Source of the DNA: Adiantum capillus-veneris
Lineage: Eukaryota; Streptophyta; Polypodiopsida; Polypodiales; Pteridaceae
Direction: 5' to 3'
Assembly (NCBI GenBank): GCA_014529385.2
Contig: CM043959.1
Coordinates: 63,565,753-63,629,752, forward strand
DNA length: 64,000 bases
The notes beneath the pieces are model-generated. The model was given only the letters and a program-made list of their open reading frames with translations, did no database searches and was not told where the DNA came from. The translations under genes were made by a program, and so were the position numbers. Below, in pieces: positions 1 to 12,883 of the stretch (positions are counted from its first letter, which is position 1; the number at the start of each line of letters is the position of its first letter).

Positions 1-2484
1 AGGAATCGTAGGGACGAACGGTTAGCTCTTGTACACAGTGATCTATGCGGACCAATCCCTAGTTTGTCACTAGGTGGAGCAACGTACTTTTGTACATTCA
101 TAGATGACTATTCTCGCAAAGTATGGGTTTACTTCTTGAAGCACAAGGATGAGGTGCTCAAGGTCTTTAAGACATTCTTGCAGCTGGTGGAGAATCAGAG
201 TGGTCAGAAGCTGAAGTGCTTGAGAACTGACAATGGTGGAGAGTACGTTTCCAAAGCTTTTCAAGACTTTTGTGAAGCAAAAGAGATTAAGCGGGAACTT
301 ACTGCACCATATAATCCTTCACAGAATGGGGTTGCAGAACGTATGAATAGGACCATACAAGAGAAGGTCAGAAGCATGTTGTCAAATGCTGAGTTGCCTG
401 ATGGATTTTGGGCGGAAGCAGTGGCTACAGCAGTCCATTTGATCAACAGGTCTCCTAGTAGGGTTCTGGATAAGAGTGCAGTGGTCGAGATGCTATGGAT
501 AGGCAAGGCACCTTCGTATAAGCATCTCAGAGTCTTTGGTTGTGAAGCTTATAGCCATATTCCTAAGGAGTTCAGAAATAAGTTAGAACCAAAGAGCAAG
601 AAGTGTATATTTCTTGGCTACGGAGAATCGGGCAAGATGGGTTACCGGCTTTGGGATCCTGAGTCTAGAAAGCTTATTTGTAGCAATGATGTGCATTTCA
701 ATGAAGCCAAGTTTCACGCTAAGCCAGAGAAGACAGAGGAGATCAGAAGAGTTGTCTTCAGGGAAGATGGACCTAGTGCTAGCACATCAAGACAGCATGG
801 TCAGGCTCAGGAACAGCCTATAGTGGCTAGAGAGGCAGAATCAGTTGTGGTGAGACGTTCTGAGCGTGTCTCCAAACCACCTGATCGTTATGTGCCATCT
901 CTAAATTATGTCATGCTCACAGATTGCGGAGAACCATCTTGTTACAAGGAAGCATTACAAGTGGTTGACTCGAAAAAATGGCAGTTGGCCATGCAGTCAG
1001 AGATGACAGCTCTGCATAAAAACCAGACATGGAAGTTGGTTAAATTACCACAGGGCAAAAAGGCTCTACCTTGTAAATGGGTTTACAGGTATAAGATCAC
1101 CGCTCATGATAGTCAGCCAAAGTATAAAGCAAGGCTTGTTGCCAAGGGCTTTAAGCAAGAACAAGGCATTGACTTTGATGAAGTCTTCTCTCCAGTGGTC
1201 AAGATGACTACATTGAGATGCTTTCTTGCATTGGTTGCTATATTGGATTTGGTGTTGCACCAAATGGATGTCAAGACAGCGTTCTTGCATGGTGATTTAG
1301 ATGTGGAAATTTACATGCAGCAGCCAGAAGGGTTTGTTGAGAAAGGCATGGAACATTTGGTATGCCAGTTGTTAAAGAGTCTTTATGGCTTAAAACAATC
1401 ACCGAGGGCATGGTACCATAAGTTCCACCAGTTTATGCTTTCTCAAGGCTACAAACGTAGTGAGTTCGATCACTGTCTATATACAAAGAAGGCTAAGGAT
1501 GGCAGTTGGCTGATCCTTATTTTGTATGTGGATGACATGTTGATTGCTGGCAAACACTTGGAAGAAATTTCAGCTTTGAAGTCAAAGATGGCAAAATCGT
1601 TTGACATGAAAGACATGGGTGAGGCAAGTCATATACTTGGTATGCGCATTGAGAGAGACAGATCAAAGAAGTTGATTTGGTTATCTCAAACAGAGTATAT
1701 TGACATGGTTTTGCAACGTTTCAATATGGAGAAGGGAAAGGCATTGAGTGTTCCATTGCCACCATATGTGAAACTTAGCAAACAAGATTGTCCTGTGTCT
1801 GAGGAAGAAAAGGCTGAAATGGATAAGATTCCATATGCGTCTGCAGTGGGTAGTTTGATGTATGCAATGATTGCTACACGTCCGGATATTGCATTTGCAG
1901 TGGGAGTGGTTAGCAGATATATGTCAAATCCCGGCAAGAAACATTGGGAGGCAGTGAAAGGTATCATGAGATACTTAAAACATACAAAGAGTATGCACAT
2001 ATGCTATGGTAGTCAGGATTTGAGTGTCAGAGGATACACTGACTCAGATTATGCAGGAGACTTGGATAAGAGGAGATCTACATCAGGCTATGTCTTTACA
2101 TTGGCTGGAGGTGCCATATCATGGCGATCTCGATTACAAGATTGTGTTACGCAGTCTACTACAGAAGCTGAGTATGTTGCAGCAAATGAGGCATGCAAAG
2201 AAGCTATTTGGCTTGGTAGATTGGTTGCAGACTTGGGAATCAATGCAGATATGCCAGAGTTATATTGTGATAGTCAAAGTGCTATACAATTGGCAAAGAA
2301 TCCAGTGTTCCATTCGAAGACTAAGCATATTGATGTGAAATATCACTTCATTAGGGAAGTACTTGAAGACAAGCAAATACAACTGTTGAAGATCCACACC
2401 AAGGACAATCCTGCTGATCTACTCACAAAGGGACTTCCAGGAGAGGGCTTTGTGCATTGTCGTGAGTTATTGGGCATTGGATAG
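1..2484 (+). CDS. Ty1/copia polyprotein, integrase-RT-RNase H part (5'-truncated by window edge)
   Basis: The reading frame is open from base 1 (827 residues) to a TAG at 2482, so gag, protease and the integrase N-terminus lie outside the window. The integrase core shows D14 (SDLCGPI), D77 (RTDNGGEY) and E113 (GVAERMN), a D-D35-E arrangement. A GYGESGKMGYRLWDP segment typical of the copia integrase C-terminus follows. The reverse transcriptase runs from about residue 345 (PCKWVYR) and has KTAFLHGDL and the catalytic YVDDM near residue 510. RNase H follows with TDSDYAGD, STTEAEYVA, DSQSA and KSKTKHID-like motifs, ending in NPADLLTKGLP. The order IN-RT-RH is diagnostic of Ty1/copia. The frame has no stop or shift, so this is the only apparently intact retroelement gene here, and probably the youngest. 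Whether the missing 5' part is intact cannot be judged. Confidence 0.96.
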   Translation, partial: RNRRDERLALVHSDLCGPIPSLSLGGATYFCTFIDDYSRKVWVYFLKHKDEVLKVFKTFLQLVENQSGQKLKCLRTDNGGEYVSKAFQDFCEAKEIKRELTAPYNPSQNGVAERMNRTIQEKVRSMLSNAELPDGFWAEAVATAVHLINRSPSRVLDKSAVVEMLWIGKAPSYKHLRVFGCEAYSHIPKEFRNKLEPKSKKCIFLGYGESGKMGYRLWDPESRKLICSNDVHFNEAKFHAKPEKTEEIRRVVFREDGPSASTSRQHGQAQEQPIVAREAESVVVRRSERVSKPPDRYVPSLNYVMLTDCGEPSCYKEALQVVDSKKWQLAMQSEMTALHKNQTWKLVKLPQGKKALPCKWVYRYKITAHDSQPKYKARLVAKGFKQEQGIDFDEVFSPVVKMTTLRCFLALVAILDLVLHQMDVKTAFLHGDLDVEIYMQQPEGFVEKGMEHLVCQLLKSLYGLKQSPRAWYHKFHQFMLSQGYKRSEFDHCLYTKKAKDGSWLILILYVDDMLIAGKHLEEISALKSKMAKSFDMKDMGEASHILGMRIERDRSKKLIWLSQTEYIDMVLQRFNMEKGKALSVPLPPYVKLSKQDCPVSEEEKAEMDKIPYASAVGSLMYAMIATRPDIAFAVGVVSRYMSNPGKKHWEAVKGIMRYLKHTKSMHICYGSQDLSVRGYTDSDYAGDLDKRRSTSGYVFTLAGGAISWRSRLQDCVTQSTTEAEYVAANEACKEAIWLGRLVADLGINADMPELYCDSQSAIQLAKNPVFHSKTKHIDVKYHFIREVLEDKQIQLLKIHTKDNPADLLTKGLPGEGFVHCRELLGIG

Positions 2485-2558
2485 ATGGCAGCCATGTAAA
2501 TCTTTGTACATTTATGTTCATAGATTTATAGTTACTTAAAGTGCCACATTGGACTTTA

Positions 2559-2836
2559 AGTGGGAGGTTGTTGGGATTAAAGCCCAAGTGGCCTCTTATG
2601 CGGATATGGCCGGCCGCCCGCCTAACTCACTTACCTCTAACTCTTTGTATATACTAACTTATACTTTGTGAATACTAAGGAATTGGGAGATAACCCTTCT
2701 AACAGTTCTCTGTGTACTGTACTGTGTAAGCTCACTATGTGTGTGTGTGTGAGAGAGTCGACCCACGCTCCGCTGCATGACTTCAGAGATCCGTGCATAC
2801 GTACTAACTCATGTGGTCCAAAGGTCTATTACCACA
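2559..2836 (+). mobile_element. Copia polypurine tract and 3' LTR
   Basis: A purine-rich tract (AAGTGGGAGGT, 2559-2568) lies 75 bases after the copia stop and is followed at 2569 by TGTTGGGATTAAAG, a typical LTR start with TG. A TATA-like stretch (TTGTATATACT) lies near 2645. The right border is an estimate: the sequence reads ACCACA at 2831-2836, which would give TGT...ACA termini, and the minus-strand gypsy gag frame begins just beyond. The 5' LTR is outside the window, so neither length nor target duplication can be confirmed. Confidence 0.7.
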
Positions 2837-3734
2837 TGGAATCTCTAAGACAACATTCATGCACCACCTCGGTGTGTGTTACTTCCATTGTAGAGAATTG
2901 TGTGGAAGACTCAAGAAGAAGTAGTTGCACCGTGTGCACTTTTTTCTCCTTGCCATGGGCAACAGATTTTTCCTTGGGACAATCCTTTTTGCCATGACCG
3001 CTTCCTAAACATTGAAAACATAATTTCTCTTTCTTAGCTTTATCAAAGTCCTCAGGAGAGAGAGGACCAGTGGACCCCTTGGATTTTTTAGATGCTTCTG
3101 AATTGGATACTATAAATTTCCTTTTATTGTGCCCATACTGTGTGCGTGTATTACCATGTGTATTAGTAGACACGTGAGTATTATGTGCTTTCTTTTCATT
3201 TGGATCATCGTGAATATGTGCTTTCACTATGGCTTCCTCAAGTGTTTTAGGGTCTTGGGTCTCGACATGCTTCTTAAGCTCTGGTGTTAGACTACGTATA
3301 AATCCCCATACTTGCTGAAAGTTATCTAGTCCTTCCAACTTGAGGATAACATCCCGATAGTGAGATATATATTCAAGTAGTGATGGATATTGGCCCATAG
3401 AACACATGTCCCAAGCCGTACAATTCCAATCGGCCTCATTTGAAGGCAAAAATTATTTATGAAACATAGCTTCAAAAGCTGCCCAACTTTGTGGTATGAT
3501 ATTCTTCTCTTTGAGAGACATCCACCATTTGTAGGCCTTGCCTTCCAGAGTTAGGCTTGTTTGCAGTGCTTTGACTGCGTCCGGAGTTTGTCGTAAGGCG
3601 TGAATTCTCGTATGATGCCGTAGAGCCCACAAGGGTGTAGTTTGATGCAGGTCACCGACATGCGGCTTCTCCTCACAAGGGATGTTGCCCACGCCTTGGG
3701 CCCTGTCGTCCTCCTCACAGGGAGTGAGCTCCAC
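2829..3734 (-). pseudogene. Ty3/gypsy gag, interrupted by one in-frame stop
   Basis: One continuous minus-strand frame encodes a retrotransposon gag. The N-terminal half has the Retrotrans_gag signature (LTLEGKAYKWWMSL, then the FEAMFH segment), and the next part has the LTPELKKHVE region. Near the C-terminus lies one zinc knuckle, CFQCLGSGHGKKDC (CX2CX4HX4C). A TAA at 3453-3455 breaks the frame once, between the two halves. The frame ends close to the border of the copia LTR, which suggests that the copia element inserted into this gag; protease and pol are not visible beyond it. In wild-type relatives this protein packages element RNA into virus-like particles. Confidence 0.8.
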
Positions 3735-3820
3735 GCCCCCTTGACCCTGACATGCAAAAAATCATGAAAAATTGTGTGGCTCCCCTCCTCCACGGCTGTG
3801 CCTTCCCAAAAAAGAACCTT

Positions 3821-3898
3821 GCTCTTGATACCAATGTTAGACAAGGGGAGCTAGACCCTAGGAGTCCACCTCCCAACCACCCACTATATAGAATGGCT
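3821..3898 (-). mobile_element. Primer-binding site and LTR 3' terminus of the minus-strand gypsy element
   Basis: Read on the minus strand, TGGTATCAAGAGC (3821-3833) matches the plant initiator tRNA-Met primer-binding site with one inserted base. It follows directly after an LTR end in CTAACA (plus-strand TGTTAG at 3835). A CTATATAG box lies about 60 bases inside the LTR (3890-3897). This fixes orientation: LTR, PBS, then gag, all on the minus strand. I could not find the other LTR boundary. Confidence 0.7.
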
Positions 3899-3966
3899 CC
3901 TAGCCCTTTGTCCTAGTTGGACTCCCTTTCCACACTGCCTAGCCCGGACTTGCCGTTGTCCTGACA

Positions 3967-4168
3967 ATGGCGAACACATTCTTATAGACCAAGGCAATGC
4001 CAAGTAGCATACATATCTACCAAAGAATCGGTAAGCACCGCTAGTCCAAACAAAAAAGTATTTATATCACCACCATAGAAATGATATAGCTTAGCTCTTT
4101 AAGCACACATCATATCGGCACAAATATTGACCAAAAGCTTCACCAAGCACAATCGTCAAGGTGAAGCA
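3967..4168 (+). repeat. Direct repeat, copy 1 (about 200 bp)
   Basis: The segment from GAACACATTCTTAT to CACAATCGTCAAGGTGAAGCAT recurs at 5261-5467 with scattered substitutions. It may be part of the gypsy LTR that starts at 3835, duplicated or split by the 1.1 kb between the copies. Confidence 0.75.
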
Positions 4169-4169
4169 T

Positions 4170-5260
4170 GGATAACTACAATGGAGGAATGCCTTCAAGC
4201 TCCATATTTGGTCTTCCTTGCCACAATAATCGCAATATGCTCTCCAAACACTTTTTTCACGAAAAAAACTTATCCCATGGCTCTCTCTTGGCATACTCTA
4301 TGACCCAAAGTACTTTGAAACTTGATCTGCTTCTCAAAGTATGCCACCTTTGATATACATTTTGTCTACTGCCATGCCGAGCATATCTTCCCAATAACAA
4401 TGATTCCACCTGAGGAATGATAATGATAATACCTAAAATCTTGTGTTTTGTCAAAACTTTACCTCGTGGACGTGGAGCATCACGACATCCACCCCCTCTT
4501 GAACATGCACATAACCTTATCCTCCAAGGTAACGATGCCAGACGTCCTTGCAGATGCTCCAAGTCTTCCTTTGTTGCTGTCAACTCCTCGTCTTTCTTTG
4601 TTGTCGTCAACTCTGCCTCTCGGCCTCCTTATTTTGCAATTGACAACGCTCCCTGTCTCCTTGCGCGCCTCGGACTCGCCCGCAGTTCCTGCTTATTGGC
4701 CGCCTCAACTGCCACCGCTCCTCCACTCGCTCTCCTCTTTTCTTTCCTCGGTCGCCGACCCTACAAAATCCTTTTTCCTTCGTCTCCTTAGCATTGAATC
4801 TCCTCTTTAGCCTTCTCTGCAACCATCACTTCTCCCATTCAACTCGGCGGGGCTCCCCTTTGGTATCCTCCCATTGCGCTGCTATCCTTTTTTAAGACAA
4901 CCCAGACTCCCCTATAGGCTACTCCAATTTCCTCCTCTGCAACGCCCTCGTCAAACCCTGCGACAACTCATTCTTGTATTTCTGCTCTTGGTGCTCTTTA
5001 GCTCCGGTTGCAACTCCTGGTGGCGGCAGATCTCCTTTTGCCTGCCTGTCGTCCCTTAGCTGCCAGTGCGTTTCGATTCCTTCTCGCTCACAGAGCTCTC
5101 CTTTTTTGTAGACCATCTCCACATGCTTTTACAATCTTGCTTTTTATTTCCTTTTTAACTTCTTATTAATACCTTGCTTTTCCCAGTGGCCATACACACA
5201 CACACACCTCATGGCCTTGCTTTCAAACTTCTGCCATATTTGGCATACACCAAAACCAAG
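4170..5260. other. Intervening sequence without recognised gene
   Basis: This stretch is pyrimidine-rich on the plus strand from about 4550 to 5130. Overlapping frames on both strands are short and of low complexity, and none resembles a protein family I recognise. Confidence 0.5.
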
Positions 5261-5467
5261 GCAATATTGAACACATTCTTATCGAACAAGGCAATGCCAA
5301 AGTAGCATACATATCTACCAAAGAATCGGTAAACACCACTAGTCCAAACAAGAAAGTATTTATATCACCACCATAGCCTTGATCTAGCTTAGCTTTTAAA
5401 GCACACGTCATTCGGCACAAATATCAACCAAAGCTTCACCAAGCACAATCGTGAAGGTGAAAGCATA
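5261..5467 (+). repeat. Direct repeat, copy 2 (about 200 bp)
   Basis: This is the second copy of the segment at 3967-4168. It ends (AATCGTGAAGGTGAAAGCAT) just before the LTR that begins at 5470. Confidence 0.75.
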
Positions 5468-5469
5468 GA

Positions 5470-5956
5470 TGGGTTATAGAATTGATATTTTATTATCTAT
5501 TGCAGCCGACAGGTGGCAAAAGCATCAGCAGATAATGGATTATGCAGAAGGATGTTACATTTTATGTACATTTGATTATTCAAGTGATCTTTATGAACTT
5601 TGGCCAATTACGTCCGGCCGGCCAGTTTGTACTCATTTTGGGCATTCAAGAAATCTATAAATAAATACGTGCAAGAGGGAAATGCTCACTCTTGCACGGG
5701 GGGAGATTGCACCCAGTATCGCCTTATTCTTCTCTCCTCTCCTCTCTGCTCTCTCGCCGTGCTAGACGTAGCACTCCGCTCTAGGAGGTGCGTCTACACG
5801 TGCTATCTTGCTCTCTCCCACTCTCTGTCTCTCTCTTATTGTGTACGGCTCAGAGTATGTGCAAAGATGGTTGCTAGGTATACCGTTTTGTCGATTTATG
5901 GCTTGCAATATGTTGATTCTCTATTTTGTAGGGCCACTACGCTCCCGTTTGTAGCA
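5470..5956 (+). mobile_element. 5' LTR (subfamily A of the 487-bp LTR family)
   Basis: This 487-bp segment has the same length and layout as the LTRs at 22299 and 27291: ATTGATATTTTATTAT near the start, CCGGCCGGCCAGTTTGTACTC in the middle, and CTCCCGTTTGTAGCA at the end. A tRNA-Met primer-binding site (TGGTATCAGAGCG, 5958-5970) follows one base later, which identifies it as a 5' LTR. It is closer in sequence to the truncated copy at 8836 than to the 22-kb pair. Confidence 0.85.
5656..5697 (+). promoter_or_regulatory. LTR TATA box followed by a conserved hairpin
   Basis: TATAAATA (5656-5663) is followed 6 bases later by GTGCAAGAG (5669-5677) and its inverted complement CTCTTGCAC (5689-5697), then a run of G. 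The same arrangement occurs in all five LTR copies of this family in the window, including the inverted one. The position suggests the core promoter and the 5' end of the R region. Confidence 0.6.
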
Positions 5957-8835
<2,879 letters not shown>

Positions 8836-9159
8836 GAAGGATGTTACATTTTATGTATATTTGATTATTCAAGTGCTCTTTATGAACTTTGGCCAATTAT
8901 GTCTGGCAGGCAAGTTTGTACTCATTTTGGGTATTCAAGAAATCTTTAAATAAATACGTGCAAGAGGGAAATGCTCACTCTTGCACGGGGGGAGATTGCA
9001 CCCACTGTCGCCTTATTCTTCTCTCCTCTCCTCTCTGCTCTCTCGCCGTGCGAGACGTAGCACTCCGCTCTAGGAGGTGCGTCTGCACGTGCTATCTTGC
9101 TCTCTCCCACTCTCTGTCTCTCTCTTATTGTGTATAGCTCAGAGTATGTGCAAAGATGG
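8836..9159 (+). mobile_element. Truncated LTR (subfamily A), both ends missing
   Basis: The sequence from GGAAGGATGTTACATTTTATG to GAGTATGTGCAAAGATGG is nearly identical to 5548-5869 of the LTR at 5470. The first about 80 and last about 85 bases are absent. It is probably the remains of the 3' LTR of the same insertion. Confidence 0.8.
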
Positions 9160-9866
9160 GTGCACTATTGAGAAGGCCTGATAGGCTTGAGGAATTATCA
9201 TCTTTTGCATGTCTAAAACGTGTGGGGGCCATCATATATGGGTGCAATATTGAAGACACCCCCCACTACTTGGCCAATTTAGCATATAAGTATATGGTAT
9301 CACTTGCAGGCAGTACTAGCCCCCACAGAAACTTCTTCTGGTTCTACCTATTTGGGACGTGGCTCCACTCTGCCACCTCCTTTCACATGCATAGCCATGG
9401 ATTTTAAAGAAGTAATGTTTTCAAACTTGGTGCAAACGGACACATACTACCTACAAGTGCTCATGCATGATAGAAATATTCTTGGTTTCACTGAAAAGCT
9501 ATTGTTCCTTTTTTCTACATTTAGCATAACCCAGTAGCCATGAAGAACTCGGCTCAGGTTCTAGCTTCTTACTATATGGATTTTAATTTGCATAGTGTTT
9601 ATGAGTGACATCTATAACATGTGGGCTTGTTTTGTGACATTTGTCTTCCACCCACTGACTAACATGATTTTCGTTTTGGTTATGTGGTGATAGATATAGA
9701 GGAAACCCTTACCCTAAATGCTTTTGCAAAGTGATATCTCTATGGTTTTTTGATGACATACCTCTTTATCATGATCAATAATTGAAGCTTTTTCTTTCCT
9801 AAAGCAAAAATGGTGTTCTACTTTTCCCATGTATTGTCTATATGAAGAGCCTTGGTCTCTTGTAAC

Positions 9867-9910
<44 letters not shown>

Positions 9911-10029
9911 TTTCACATATATTTAAATACACATGTCAACTGCGATAGCATTTAAGGATCAAAAGTAATCAAGTAATCACACAATAAACTAAAACTCTTT
10001 TGAAATAACCTTGCACTAGTGGCTATGAA
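9160..10029. other. Unassigned spacer with a (CA)n tract
   Basis: There is no recognisable coding sequence. A (CA)n microsatellite occupies about 9869-9909. The region separates the truncated LTR from the left edge of the large gypsy element. Confidence 0.6.
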
Positions 10030-11541
10030 TTTGCATCTTTTACTCCACCTACGTCCCTCATAATCTCTCTTTTGTGTGTTAACGCAAGATCGTTGTATTT
10101 CTTTTACTCTAGATTTGAAATCTAGGGCATGAGTGAGAGAGACAGACACATTAAATGAAATCTTGGCCAAAGTTAGAGCCATTACCACTAAAAGTGACGG
10201 ATTTATCTTCTCCAACAACAAACCACCTTCGGCAACCTCTTGTAAAAAAAACCTCTCTTGTCTCTCAAATAAGCTAGCTACGACTAGCATACCTTGTAAA
10301 AACCCCATTCCTCTACCATCCTTTCCCCTTCATCTCTCTCTTTCCCTACTATTTTCTCTCTGTGGAATTCTATCATAAGCATCATTGCATCAGACATGGC
10401 TGACCCACGGTCACTTGGGGGGGGTCACCTTATGTAAAACCTATATATCACGTGCATTCAAGGATTATTTATAAAATCCCTTATTTGTGAATTTTTCTTC
10501 AATAAAAGGGACCCTTTTCTCGTTCAATCTCTAAATTAAAAAAAAAACATTTTCTTAACACCCTTCTGTATGTGAAAATCTAGAATAAAATAATCCCTAT
10601 TTTGGTAATCCACATGATAGGCATTTTTTATTGTAGTGACCCCCCCGAGCACGGTCACATGGTGTAGGTCACGTACCAATAAAATATAGGAAAATTTCCA
10701 CCAAACTTTACTATATAAGAAGGGGTCTCTATCACCAAGGACACAACGCTCTCACCAAAGCACACGCTCTAAGTTATTAGAGTTATGAGCATTTTGAAGC
10801 GTAGACACCATGCCTCCAGACTTCTAATATAGCTAGAAGTGATGGTCCATCTAGAAGGGCATTGGCAGACACCATCACACCACAAGGGTAAGGAGGTTAT
10901 GGACACATAACCTACTCATCAACACACATCTCACCTCCATCATCATCAATCACCATGCCTTGATGCAATTCAAAGTGGAGGATTCGATATTCAACAAGAG
11001 TGAAGGTTACCCTCACGCTATTCCTAGACATCATCTCCACCTATCAACCGAGACACCCATGGTCTCCTCCTTCCTCTCTTGTCTCTCTCTATCCATTATA
11101 TCTCTCCCCCACAAATAATCTACTCTTTTTGCTATGTCATTCTTTCTATTGTGCTGGATTTGTGAGTATGTCACATAGTTGTTTATTTGTTTTTCTTTGT
11201 ATGTAGAGGTGTGAGGATTCACCACCTCATGTTTTTTTTTTCTTCTGATTTGCATGTATCGGTGTGCGGGTTTTCCACCTCTCATGTGAACAATAGTCCA
11301 TGCACCTACATTCACAACTTGCACTATATATCTCTGCATGTTTCTCTGCCACCTCGTACCACAATTCATAACATGTTTAGCTGTGTGACATGGTGCATGG
11401 TGTGCTGTATAGTATTGTCATTGCGTCCTAGCCGCATTTCAAGCTAGCCTGTGCCCCTATTGTTTGCCTTTCATGAGTATGCTGTCATGCGTTAGCCCTT
11501 GTGTTGAGGCCACCGGTTCTATCTCAAAAAGACACCTCTCA
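10030..11541 (+). mobile_element. 5' LTR of the large gypsy element
   Basis: Similarity with 20297-21645 runs from about TTTTACTCCACCTACGTCCCTC to ACACCTCTCA, with one MITE (10415-10649) present only here. A candidate primer-binding site TTTGGTGCCACC follows at 11542. A TATATAAG box lies near 10711. Confidence 0.75.
10415..10649. mobile_element. Mutator-like MITE, copy 1 (235 bp, 9-bp target duplication)
   Basis: CACGGTCAC occurs directly before (10406-10414) and after (10650-10658) this segment. The ends are imperfect inverted repeats of about 35 bp (GGGGGGTCACCTTATG versus GTAGTGACCCCCC). Inside them lie CACGTG and CACATG sub-ends. The 3' LTR of the host element has a single CACGGTCAC with no insert (20670-20678), which is a natural empty site. 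The 9-bp duplication points to the Mutator superfamily. No coding capacity. Confidence 0.85.
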
Positions 11542-12112
11542 TTTGGTGCCACCAGTGGACGGATCTTGAAACCTTCACTTTACAAGACTGGCATGTTTAC
11601 CTCTCTTCATGGATGAGTGGCTTCTTGAATTATCCAAGTGGACCACCGAGGAGGAGGAGCTTTAAGAATGTTGAAGCAATTCATCAAGAAACTCTTGCTA
11701 GGATGCTGTTTTGTTACTCAAACTATTTACATTTCTCATACCCGCAAGCATTAATCAAGGCACAAGCTGCATCATGCTCACATTGTTGCCAAAAGTCACA
11801 CCTGCGACATGAGTGCAACACAAAGTGAAGAAAAAGCCATCATTTTCTCCCTCGACATCCGCACGGGAATTCTTACTTTGGTAGGCTTTCAAGTAGCACC
11901 AAGATTCTCTATACCTATACCCCCATTTTTGCCACCTATTCCACTTATGCCCACAACAAGACTTTGCAACTTGAGGAATCTACTACAAATTCATGGTCCC
12001 TCCCTCTCCCTTGCACCAAAAGATTCAAGGGTGTTCCAATGCCAAAAATGACCGCTTCTTCAAAACAAAAGGGTAAATCTTCTGAAGTCTTTTTATACCT
12101 CACTCTCGTCTC
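11542..12112 (+). other. Gypsy leader region, no recognised gene
   Basis: This stretch lies between the candidate primer-binding site and the first sizeable frame. It holds only short frames with no motif I recognise. Confidence 0.5.
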
Positions 12113-12577
12113 ATGAGCAAGGAACTAGAGACAATAGCATGGATTCTACGTCTTCTATCGAGTGAAGTAGCGGAGCTTGTCATCAACAAGGTCTGTGACA
12201 GGGGATTTTCTTGGCAGAAAGGAAAGACCCTCCACCTTCTAGGAGTGTTACTTGTTGATCAAGGCTATGATGACGACTTTACAACTTTCTACGTATCAAT
12301 CAAACTTGTACTAATAAAAGTGATAAGACTCACCATCTACCTCATCACACCTATGTATGCACTTGATGGAACTCTATTTTGCACGAACGTGTACTTGCTC
12401 TCAGAGAGAGAGCTCAAGATTTTCCAAGAGATTGCTAGAGGGGCAGTCCTAGAGCTAGAAGACAAAGAAAACCTTGTCCTGTGGTACTACAAATTTGACC
12501 TCAATTATGAAGAGCTCTACACCTCCAACTATAACCTCCCACCACAAAGGAGAGAGCCTTTCCGCATTATCATGTGA
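12113..12577 (+). CDS. Uncharacterised 154-residue frame upstream of gag
   Basis: An uninterrupted frame of 154 codons starts with MSKELETIAW and lies between the gypsy 5' LTR and gag. I recognise no domain. Some Tat/Ogre elements carry an extra gene upstream of gag, so position alone makes that possible, but the frame could equally be chance. The predicted protein is mixed in composition, with no signal peptide, zinc knuckle or repeat. Confidence that it is or was expressed is low. Confidence 0.25.
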   Translation: MSKELETIAWILRLLSSEVAELVINKVCDRGFSWQKGKTLHLLGVLLVDQGYDDDFTTFYVSIKLVLIKVIRLTIYLITPMYALDGTLFCTNVYLLSERELKIFQEIARGAVLELEDKENLVLWYYKFDLNYEELYTSNYNLPPQRREPFRIIM

Positions 12578-12883
12578 TGGATCCAGTGCATCAACCTTTT
12601 GCAAGGGACTAAACTTATGCACTACAACAAATTCAATCAATCAAGGTAATCTTGGACCGCAAGATGTTTTATCAACATCTCATTACAACCATGTTTGGTA
12701 GAGGACGTCTGCAAGAGATAAAGACATATTCTCTACCCTTTATCCTCCCTATGATTAACCATGAAGTATCTTTTGATGTAGTTATTTTCATCCTTGTATT
12801 GTATGTTTTCCATCTACCAAGTACCCATGTATTGAATCTAAAAAATATAAAAAATATAAGTCTAGTTAATTTTCTCTCTCACA

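Noticed and set aside
12113-12577. Ogre-type ORF1 as a firm call
   Set aside because: Only position supports it; no domain or homology is visible, so it is listed as uncharacterised with low confidence.
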